Part shown: positions 55,487 to 64,000 of the stretch, in pieces
Layout of the letters: each line of letters opens with the position of its first letter
Position numbering within the stretch: the first letter of the stretch is position 1
Source of the DNA: Sphaerolaimus hirsutus
Taxonomy: Eukaryota; Nematoda; Chromadorea; Monhysterida; Sphaerolaimidae
Direction of reading: 5' to 3'
Assembly (NCBI GenBank): GCA_964036195.1
Contig: OZ038457.1
Location: forward strand, 18,441,147-18,505,146
DNA: 64,000 nucleotides
Program-made: the position numbers and the translations under genes
The notes under the pieces: generated by a model
Databases searched by the model: none
What the model saw: the letters and a program-made list of their open reading frames with translations, nothing else
What the model was told of the DNA's origin: nothing

Positions 55487-58400
55487 ATGTCGTTTCGCGG
55501 CCGTGGGCGGGGACGCGGGGGTGGCGCCAGAGGAAGAGGGGGTCCCAGAGGTGAATCATTCTCATATTCATGCTATGAAGACCTTTTTAGGCATTTTATT
55601 CAATTCTGGACGAGTGCCAAAAGCGATTTTTTTCTTGTCAGCGATGTTCTTTCAACAAGCAGTTCATGGAAATTCCTCAAATGCACTGTATACGCAGGCT
55701 TCCGCGGCGGGGGCAGGGGCGGTGGTCATTTTGATCAAGGACCACCCGACAATGTTATCGGTTGGCGCGCATTTTGGGGTCACTTTTTAGTTGTATTGTG
55801 GGCCGGGCCGGTAACATTGTCGCGTCGCACACAGGAATTTTTTATTATGTGTTCGAACGTTTTTTTAGGCGGAATGTTTTGGACGAAAAAGGCCCACCAT
55901 AAAAGTTTTTTTTTCTATCAGTTTTTTTAATTTTTTAAAATTCTAACCCTCTAATTTTTTCGCGAAGGACAGTGCAAGCACACACACAATGAAGTGTGTT
56001 TAGTGCATAAATTGCCGTAAGGCACACACTAGGGATGGATAGAAAACGCTTTTTTTTAAAGCACTGGCCATCCCTAGCACACACACACACATACCCACAT
56101 GTAAACTTAGGGATCCTTTTCATTGGTTTTGCGTCGCGTGAAATTCGTGTCGCTAAAACTAGGCTATTAAAAACGTTTTTTTGCATCCCTAGCTTCCAGG
56201 GTCGTACCCAGGTTTTTTGAGCGGGTTTGGGCGGGTGTATACGATGCCTCGCAAACGGAGGGGGGGTCGGCGCCCCCTAAATTTTCCCCGTTGCAATAAC
56301 GGAATGGAGTAATCTCACACGGAATTGTTTCTATATAACTTCTGCTCTGACGGAACTGAATAATGTTTCGAAATCTTTGCAGAAGTAGCGTCATTATCGC
56401 ACACTGTGGAAGATGACTTGGTTCTCAAATCGAACACGGAAAAAGTGCCCAAATTCAATTCGGCCGTCTATCTCAAGAATAAACAGAAAGTTGGCAATGT
56501 GGATGAGATATTTGGCAATATTCGCGACCACGTTCGTTTGGTTGAAATGATGTTTCATATGTGCTATTTTCTAAGTGAAAGTGTTGGGGTGGGATAGAAG
56601 AGATGAATAAAAATGCGATTTTTTAAGTCGACCGATAAAAAATCAATTGTACTTTTAAAAATCAATTTCGAATTGCACCTATTTTTTCCAACCCATATGT
56701 TTCAATTCAGGCCACATTTGCTCACGTTCGATTTTTAAAAATCAGTGATGGCACATCCCGATGTTGAAATCAAGTGTAATTAATTCACATTGTGTGTCAC
56801 TTTCATTTAATATTTACTGTTCCCCACTGAAAAATGACCTGCCCCTCCCGCAGTCGTTCACCGTGAAACTGGTAGATGGAACGAAGGCAGCCTCATTCGA
56901 TCCTAAACAGACATTTTACATGGATCCATACCAGCTCATGCCCGTGGAAAGATTCCTGCCCGGCTATAAGCCGCCCCCGAGGGGTGCCAGGTACGGTTTT
57001 GGTTACCATAATCTGGTGGCTTGTTGCAGTCTAGCCTAAGTGGATAAGTGATGGGGAAAGTGGTAAGTGGAGGGACTGGGGAGCTGATAAAAATGTGACA
57101 AAAAAGTTTGTCACTGTAGATACGTGTTTCTTACGAGTTTACACATCCTAAAGCCAACGGAAGATAACTCTGATTTGAAATAATAGAAGGCATGTAATTC
57201 ATATTCATATCCTGGGAGGTAGCGATCATTCATGTTCTGGGAGGATCATTTCTCATCCATAACTTTCGTAGACAATATACTTTAATTTTGCTGAAATTCT
57301 CATTTCCAACTTGTCCCATGGTCGTTCACTACGATTCAAAAAGTGTAAAAAATGTATAAAAATATGTAAATAGGTCAGAATTTGAGCCAAATTGTAAAGT
57401 ACCGTTTACAAACCAATCTCAGAGGCGCCCGTGGGCGGGGCATGCAGCGAGGCGGTCGCGGCTCCTTCGATAGGGGACGAGGTTTGTTTGAGATTTTTGG
57501 ATTTGAAATTTAGCGTTTCGGGAGGACTTTCAATTGGCATTCATTTACGGGATTTTATGTTTCTATGATATGGCTTCGAATATCGTATAATTTTTCGAGA
57601 TACACGTAAAAATCGAGAAATTTGTGAATTATCGACTATCGTTATCCAATTACTGGGGTAGGGTGACGTTACCCGGCACCCGATAACTTTCGAGTCAGAA
57701 ACCATAACGAACATCTACCTATCACATCAATAAGATTTCGATTAGGTAGTCGGCAGTCGGTGTTGCCCAATTTTCCAAATCCGAAATTAGGTTGTCGCTG
57801 ACGCAAAACTCAGAACCTGGACCTCCTTTCACATTTGCCAAAAACACATGTCACTCAGCCCCACTCTTCCAGCATTCAGTGCACTTTAACCACTGGAACT
57901 ACACAAAAACAACGCAACCCGTTTTCGCAGGCCGCGGCGGGTTCACGCCGGGCGGCGGCGCCGGCGGCGGCGACAACAAATGTTTCAAGTGCGGCGAGTC
58001 GGGACATTTTTCGCGCGAGTGTCCCAAAAGCGGCGGGACACCTGGTGGGTTCATTTTGCGTTTTATGGGCACCTTGTTTCTTTCATTGGCGATCTCTATA
58101 CGGAAGCCATTGTTTTAGTGATTTTGCCCAAATTTTCACATTAATTTGCTGATTTTGTTCACCGTTTTGCACTTTTCTCTTCTAAATGCTGTATTTTCTA
58201 TATAAATACATATTACCTAAATATATACCTGTTTTTGACTACTTTGAACATATTTCTGTCTATTTTTTTTGCGATTTATCTCCATTTTCTGTGTTCTACA
58301 CTTTGCCTGTATATTAAAAAGCGGCTGCCAACCCTATTTCGCTTTGGTGCCGTGCCGATCGACTGCATATATGATAAAAAAATTCAAACGTACGCAGGCG

Positions 58401-60311
58401 GCGGCGACAACAAATGTTTCAAGTGCGGCGAGTCGGGACATTTTTCACGCGAGTGTCCCCAAGGTGGTGGGACGCCTGGTGGGTCTCTTTGTTTCATTGG
58501 CGATTTTCGTTGTAAGTGTGTTGGGATTCGGGTTTCCCAGGTGTCAGTAATTTTGGGCTACTATTCCTTGAACCCTCCGCTTTCCAAATCGATCAGCTAT
58601 CAGTATAAAGGGGTCGATTTTTTGTTATTTCCCCCAATTTTTACTTAAATATGCTAATTTTGTTGCCGTTCTGCACTTTTCACCTCCACATAGGTAGCTA
58701 TTTTTGCTATAAAAATTCACACTTATTTTTAGCTGCTTTCAACCCATTTCTGCTACCATTTTAGCGATTGTTCTCACCTTTCTGTTTTCTACACATTGCC
58801 TATATATTAAAAAGTAAGCGTGAACCCTATTTCGCGTTGTGCTGTGCCTATCGCATGTATAAACGATAGCATTTTCAACGTACGCAGGCGGCGACAATAA
58901 ATGCTTCAAATGCGGCGAGTCGGGACACTTCTCTCGCGAATGCCCAAGAGGTTCGAAACCACAGCTCAATATATTTTTGTTATTTTTTTGTTGCAATTTT
59001 TGAACCTTTTCAGGCGGCTTTCGTGGCGGTCGCGGTGACCGCCGCGGTGGCGGGAGAGGATTTAATAGGTGCGTGTAAATGTGTGTTTACTAAAATTTTT
59101 TTGGCAAATGTCCAAACACGATAAAGGAGCACGTCTTTAGATAATTAGCGATGTAATGACAAATGCCTCGGCGTCAGTTTTCTGGCAATTTTTCCATCGA
59201 ACCATCCGTTCGATTTTGCGGAAAGTTTCCTTCACCCCACCTGAAAATTTACATATACACTAGCGGTCAGAATAGTTGAGACTCTCCACTGTCGTCTCAT
59301 AAGGGAAATTTGTTCAGGTGAGGTCCGACTGTTCGCGTGCACGTCACTCATCAAACGCTGAGCGAAAATTGTTGATATTTGAATATAATGTAATTTTATG
59401 TTGGGGCTAACGTAAAAATCGATGGCATCTTTCTACAACTCCCCTGACCCAAGATATGGTGGGTCTGAAAAAAGTAAATTTTTCTAAAAAAATTTGGGTG
59501 TCGCCCAGAAATAACAAAATTTTCACGTCAATAGCTCGTTCATTTGTTGACCTATTTTTGTCAATCGACTTTAAAAATGATAACAAATGATTGGAGAGTT
59601 TATTTTGAGGTCAAATCTGTGATGTAGAATAGTGCATATATCGATTTGACCCTGCTGTTATTGATACAGATGAAAGGCAAAAGTTTGAAGTGCTATAACT
59701 TTTGATTGGTAAGACATATCGATCCGATTCTTTCGTTATTGTGTTTCTCTCAATCAAGAGTATATGATAGCATGTTCAGAAGAAAAAAATATTTTCGTGT
59801 TGAAAAACTGGGTCAAATCGGCATGCGGAATTTATGCATCACCAATCTGACATCAAAAATGGAATCTTCTGGTCGTCCCGATCATTGTAAGAGTTGAATG
59901 ATTAAAATCGGCCCAAAAATGGCCAAGTTATTAAGCTACAAAATCAATCACCCAGATTGGCCAGATTTTTTTATTGACCACCTTTTTATAGACCCCCTTA
60001 TCTAGTGTCTGGGCGATTATTCAAGCAAACAAATTTTTCTAGTGATAGTCCTGACCTGAAAACCCAACATACGGTACTCGAACAGCATCAAAATTCGGCC
60101 AGGGATAAGTAACTGGGAAGCAACAAAAGTGTGGTGGACCCCCATCCTCCCATTTCTCTATGGTGAAAAGTCTCCACTATTCTGACCGTTAGTGTATTTC
60201 ATGGCGCCCTTGAATTTCAGGGGTGGTTTCGATCGCGGTGCGAAGCGATTTTCTGAAGGCGGCAGCGGCGGAGGAACTCCTCAGAATAAGAAGATCAAAT
60301 TTGATGATTAG
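55487..60311 (+). CDS. GAR1: GAR1, H/ACA ribonucleoprotein subunit, with three inserted CCHC zinc knuckles, ten exons
   Basis: Exons: 55487-55550, 55698-55760, 56383-56531, 56854-56990, 57423-57481, 57931-58044, 58398-58478, 58888-58950, 59014-59068, 60221-60311; all phases agree, 291 aa. GAR1 is a nucleolar subunit of H/ACA snoRNPs (pseudouridylation, telomerase RNA) that binds dyskerin. An N-terminal RGG tail leads to the conserved core: DQGPPDNVIEVASLSHTVED, KVPKFNSAVYLKNKQKVGNV, DEIFGNIRDH, SFTVKLVDG, FYMDPYQLMPVERFLPG. The C-terminal RGG tail is interrupted by three near-identical CCHC knuckles (CFKCGESGHFSREC), one per exon 6, 7 and 8, all phase 1-1. Such knuckles bind single-stranded nucleic acid; they are not a normal part of GAR1. 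The protein ends in a lysine-rich KKIKFDD. The last intron holds a Tc1-like element. Confidence 0.93.
58045..58887 (+). repeat. Tandem duplication of zinc-knuckle exon with its intron
   Basis: Introns 58045-58397 and 58479-58887 share a 3' half: TTTCTACACTTTGCCTGTAT versus TTTCTACACATTGCCTATAT, then ATTAAAAAG, AACCCTATTTCGC and AACGTACGCAG, in the same order. Exon 7 and the following intron therefore look like products of unequal crossing-over, giving the extra knuckles of GAR1. The 5' part of the second intron also carries a family D fragment. Confidence 0.8.
59258..60194. mobile_element. Non-autonomous Tc1/mariner-like element
   Basis: Inverted ends CACTAGCGGTCAGAATAGTT and its near complement ACTATTCTGACCGTTAGTG are flanked by TA (59256-59257 and 60195-60196), the target of Tc1/mariner transposases. 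The 937-bp interior has no frame with a transposase motif. It sits in the last intron of GAR1. Confidence 0.8.
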
Positions 60312-60506
60312 AATTTACATTAGTTTTTATTCCTGTTATTGGTTGGTTGTGTGTGTTTTTCGTTTATTTGAATGTTGTATTCAGTTTTTACGTTTTTCGT
60401 ATCTTGTGTTTAGTCTGCGCATAGGTGCGGGTAAACTTTCAACGCCCCTTGATTGTTAAAAATCATCGTGTGCCTTGATGAAAGAAAAAGAAAGTTATTA
60501 GCTACC

Positions 60507-60830
60507 CTGGTGCCGATTCCGCAAGTCGTAAAGTAAAAGCTGAAGAGAAAAGTAAAATGGCAAGTTAAACTTGAATGGTAATTTTAAATTTCTTTCTTCA
60601 GTTTTTACTCTTTACTTGACCACTTGAGGAACTGGCCCCTGGTGCCGATTCCGCAAGTAAAAAGCTATAAATCGTAAGAGAAAAGTGAAGTTTATGTGGA
60701 GTCAAGCGACCGTAAACTGATGAGAAATGAGTTTTTTAAAGGACTCACCATTTACCAGTTCTTCTGTCACTCGCTCAGCTAGCACTTTACTTTTTGTCAC
60801 TTGTCCGCTTGGGAATTGGACCCCCGGACT
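60507..60830. repeat. Two adjacent MITE family B copies
   Basis: The first runs from CTGGTGCCGATTCCGCAAGT to ACTTGAGGAACTGGCCCC (about 60507-60642); the second starts at once with CTGGTGCCGATTCCGCAAGT and ends near CTTGGGAATTGGACCCCCGG. The head-to-tail arrangement suggests one inserted at the end of the other. Confidence 0.7.
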
Positions 60831-60831
60831 A

Positions 60832-61324
60832 GGGTTCAAACGGGATCCCGGATCCCGTGAAATTCCCGGATTTAGCAGTCCCGATCCCGAAATCCAAAAA
60901 TTACAATCCCGATCCCGAAAACTTTGAAATTCCGATCCCGAGAATATCCCAAGTCCGGCATCCCGATCCCGGAAAAAATAGTGGAAATTGTAAAAAGTGA
61001 AAAAATGTCATTTTTGCGTGCAAAAATGTGAATGCAAACCCCCAGCGTCCATTTTATGTCACTCTTCTGGCATCCAACAATGTTTTGAGCCCTATATTAA
61101 CAATTGTGATTGCCAGAACAGTGACGAAAATCTCTATCCCCAGACCCCGATCCCGAAAAAATGCCGATCCCGCTCCCGTGAGCCGTGACCCCAATCCCGG
61201 CCAATCCCGATCCCGAAATCTCAAAATACCAATCCCGATCCCGATCCCGAAACCCCAATCCCGATCCCGAAATCTCAAAAAGTGAATCCCGATCCCGAAA
61301 AGTCAATCCCGTTTGAACCCTACC
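60832..61324. repeat. Family C repeat, longest copy
   Basis: Starts TAGGGTTCAAACGGGATCCC and ends AATCCCGTTTGAACCCTA, a clear inverted terminal repeat. Both flanks are arrays of ATCCCGATCCCGAAA; the middle (CAAAAATGTGAATGCAAACC) is unique. Antisense frames read repeated RDRDWGF, a by-product. Confidence 0.75.
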
Positions 61325-61926
61325 CCGGACAGCTGAATTCATTTTTCACTGTCATCCCCAACTGTAGTACATGTTTACGGAAAATGAGATGTTTACTGCA
61401 TATACGATTTGTTAATTATCAAAGTGAGGTTAATTGATATAAATATGTTAACATACAAGAAAATCGCATATGAAAATAGAATTGAGATTCAATATTTTAT
61501 GCACAAACACGGTGAGTATAGTCATGTTAAAAAGACATCAACTGTCATTAGAACCAGTAGCTTGATTCTGGTGATTTTCATTACCCACTTTTGAATCCTG
61601 TGCAATTGATGAAGTTTCCTCATTTATCTGAAAATAGAAACCTACAATGTGCTCACAAAAACATATCCATAAGAGGAAAATCTGAAAACCATACCGTGCA
61701 AATATTGACATCCTGCCTCTGTGCGTGTCTCAGTGTAACCGCTTGTTTATGCTGCATTGGGCCGTGTGTTGGCACTGTGCCAGAACTAACTCCCATTGTT
61801 CTGTCCACCCCAATTACAATTGAGGCTGCATGGCTTTGGGGATGTGACATTGACGGCCTGAAAAGTGAATTTCATGCTACATTTTGTTGGGTTTTGGGTT
61901 GACTACCGAAGCCCCCTGCTCATCTA

Positions 61927-62622
61927 AAACCTGTGCTCATCTAGCCCCGTACCGGTGCATAAGTTAACCCTGTGCAAAAGTAGTAAAAAGTCGCCATGAT
62001 GCGGCGTACTTCAGCGCACTCTATTGGCGCCATTCGATCACTAATCATGTGTATACTTGTAGTTTTTGGAGTGAGATTGGCAGGGGTTCAATATATAGGG
62101 TTTTTCAAGCTTTAGAAGAAAAAAAGATAAAATCGCCAGATAGATATGTAGATAGCTGGAGCTTTTGGGGGGTAACCCAACCCCCCTCCACCCCCATACT
62201 GAACCCCTGCAGTACCCATGAAGACTCAGTGCTCAAGTACGGGAGCCGTACCTAAGCACCGGGTATTGCTACTTGTGCACCGGGTAAACATGTGCATGGG
62301 GTTCTAGCCCGTGGAGCATGTGCCCGCCGGCCACTGGCTGGCGCGGCGTCCGGCCCGCAGGAGTGGCAAATGGCTGACATCAAAGTCACGTTGCCGGCTG
62401 GTCGGCTCATTCCATCATAACAATTTGAGGTATATTTTTCGACCATTCATGGAAGGGAATGGTCGAAAAAACAGATCAAATTTCTTTGAATGGATGAGTC
62501 GACCAATCGCCTACGTGACGTGACCAGCGGCCGTCGGCACAGGCCCCTTCATGTGCACCGCCGCGGGTGAGGGGGGGGGGGGCTAGTTAAACACCGGGTT
62601 TAGATGAGCACCGGCACAGGGT
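61927..62622. repeat. Probable inverted-repeat element, GC-rich
   Basis: CTGTGCTCATCTAGCCCCG on the left resembles the complement of GGGTTTAGATGAGCACCGGC on the right. The interior holds a family D fragment (62080-62215) and a GC-rich block around 62310-62420. Boundaries are uncertain. Confidence 0.4.
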
Positions 62623-62682
62623 CGTATATTTCTGAGTATAAATGCGCAAAAGTTTGGAGTAGCATCGACAACAGAATATTAC

Positions 62683-62827
62683 CTTTCTTTCTTTATCTTC
62701 GCCTTCACTTGTGCAACTTCCGGGCAATTTTGCACGTAGATAACTCTGTTATATGCGTGCCATCTTTTGCACAGGTGAGCATACATTTTGCACTGGACAT
62801 ACATGAAGACAGCACCGCCCGCTAGAC
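62683..62827 (-). CDS. Weak candidate internal exon, product unrecognised
   Basis: In minus sense the stretch has an acceptor (TTTGTACAG), an open frame reading [20 protein letters not shown] and on to VKAKIKKE, and a donor (GAAAG then GTAATA). The hydrophobic LAGGAVFMY resembles the membrane segment of small mitochondrial proteins such as MIC13/QIL1, but the match is too short to name it. No partner exons were found; the gene may continue outside the window. Confidence 0.3.
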
Positions 62828-63155
62828 CTGTACAAAGATTTCCTTTATGTGAATATTTACAAAATTCACGTTTATATCCGGAGGTGTGCCCCACCGCTAG
62901 TCGTGTGAAAGGATCAGTTAGGAAATTTTTTAGTTTCCGTCGAAGGTTCGCCAAAATCAAGAAGAAAAAACACGTTTGCGCGGTGCGCCCTTTCCCCACA
63001 GCGCCCAGCAGAGTGAAAATACACCTGTATTCAATGATAATCGCCAGCGGCTCGCATTTTTCGCCTGACTACTTGAACAACGTGGGCAGAATGTTTCCAT
63101 TCATTCACGGGCAAGCTCAAACCATGATATTTCTTATTTAGGTTACCTACCCTCG

Positions 63156-63270
63156 AGCCAGTCCCACACCCTGTAAAATGTCACAGGTAAGTTTGTCAGG
63201 TCAATATTGTTATATTTCCACCAGGTATCTTACATTACATTTGACAAACTTACCTGACATTTTACACGGT
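63156..63270. repeat. MITE family A, short copy
   Basis: GCCAGTCCCACACCCTGTAA at the left and CTGACATTTTACACGGTC at the right fold back; inner arms AGGTAAGTTTGTCAGGT and TTGACAAACTTACCTGAC are complementary. Only the terminal arm is family A; the inner sequence differs from other copies. Confidence 0.55.
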
Positions 63271-63796
63271 CAATGGTCCCAAAATAATCCGAACCTCCCG
63301 CTTTGTGTTTCCCAATTCTGCACAAACTAACCCACAACGACCACAGCCAATTTGGTCCAAAATGGCCAGTAAAAATTGCTGGAAACTGCCTCACTAAATG
63401 TCCTGTCAATGAGGACATAAAGTGACCAGGAAACACAAGTGATTGCAACCAGATGAAATGCTATTGAGCAGAGCACTTTGCGACGTTCTGCTGCTGATAG
63501 ATCCAGTTTTTCCCACTGAAAAGTGAGGTTTTGGGTGTTTGAAGGTTTTTAAATGTGCAATTTTTTGTGTTTTGAAAGTTTTCTATATGTGGGTTGTGGT
63601 TTTCTGTTTCTGTTCAAATTGTGGGAGATGGTCATATTTTCGATTAGATAAGATCTTTATGAAAGTTGATTCAATGTTAATCAAAATTTTTTTACATGTT
63701 CAGTGCAAAATATCTCACCTCAATTACCTATCAGTTCACAAATGAGTTGGTGATTAAAGGGACCAGCTTTATATTGGCTTGAATTTTACATATAGG

Positions 63797-63990
63797 TATA
63801 CCCGGCGGACCGCAAAGTATGCGTAGAATCTTATCATAATTTAATGAAGCAAACCCGGTGATAAATTTCGTAATTAATTATTCCATATTGAAATCAAAAT
63901 ATCACGATTAAAAAACTGTATAATGTTCGGTTCATTATTCAGATGGGCTATGGTAGGTTTTCATACCAAGTTCGATGTCCGTCGAGTATA
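63797..63990 (-). repeat. MITE family K copy at window end
   Basis: Starts GTATACCCGGCGGACCGCA and ends GATGTCCGTCGAGTATAC, inverted. The reverse complement matches 26862-27072 along most of its length. Confidence 0.7.
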
Positions 63991-64000
63991 CATACAGTTA

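Larger units (their letters stand above)
60312..61926. other. Downstream of GAR1, repeats and unassigned sequence
   Basis: After the GAR1 3' flank come two family B copies and one family C copy. 61330-61926 is AT-rich with no recognised exon; the frame at 61591-61902 has no domain motif or phased splice sites. Confidence 0.5.

Noticed and set aside
60997-61342. Frames with repeated RDRDWGFG or PIPIPKPQSRS
   Set aside because: They translate the GATCCC simple array of a family C repeat.
61591-61902. 103-codon plus-strand frame with a cysteine cluster
   Set aside because: Cysteines are confined to one short run, no signal peptide or splice partners, and the opposite strand is also open.

Overview
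The window reads as nuclear DNA of an invertebrate animal; the phylum cannot be fixed from the sequence alone. It is AT-rich, the genes are split by many mostly short introns, and the spaces between exons are full of small hairpin-forming repeats, apparently non-autonomous DNA transposons. Five spliced host genes can be assembled exon by exon, with reading phase conserved across every junction, and one intact LINE retrotransposon is present. No prokaryotic features (operons, Shine-Dalgarno sites, CRISPR) were seen.

Layout. 1-8336: no gene recognised, dispersed repeats. 8337-20549 (+): ten-exon C2H2 zinc-finger transcription factor of the Rotund/Squeeze/LIN-29/ZNF362-ZNF384 family, 508 aa. 20550-24616: intergenic. 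24617-26114 (-): four-exon sigma-1 receptor/ERG2-family protein, 228 aa. 28453-39208 (-): thirteen-exon glycogen branching enzyme (GBE1), 683 aa, with the complete GH13 catalytic set. 39209-43462: repeats, including a palindrome of about 1.45 kb. 43463-48346 (-): seven-exon secreted cysteine-rich protein of two related modules, 358 aa, not recognised. 49690-53094 (-): intact endonuclease plus reverse transcriptase ORF of a LINE, with a 204-bp tandem array directly upstream (53250-54270). 55487-60311 (+): ten-exon GAR1, the H/ACA snoRNP subunit, 291 aa, carrying three zinc knuckles in its C-terminal RGG region. 60312-64000: repeats and one weak candidate exon.

The genes do not form a functional cluster; they are ordinary neighbours on an animal chromosome. 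The unusual points are: (i) a 195-bp intron in the cysteine-rich gene that is exactly one copy of a hairpin transposon dispersed through the window, so the element appears to have become an intron (introner-like); (ii) a GAR1 with a tandemly duplicated CCHC zinc-knuckle exon; (iii) a sigma-1 receptor homologue in which both key acidic ligand-site residues are cysteine; (iv) an excess of GTT and GTC splice donors, 17 of the 39 deduced; and (v) a LINE upstream array sharing its core sequence with the introner-like element. All homology calls come from recognising family motifs by eye; no database search was run.
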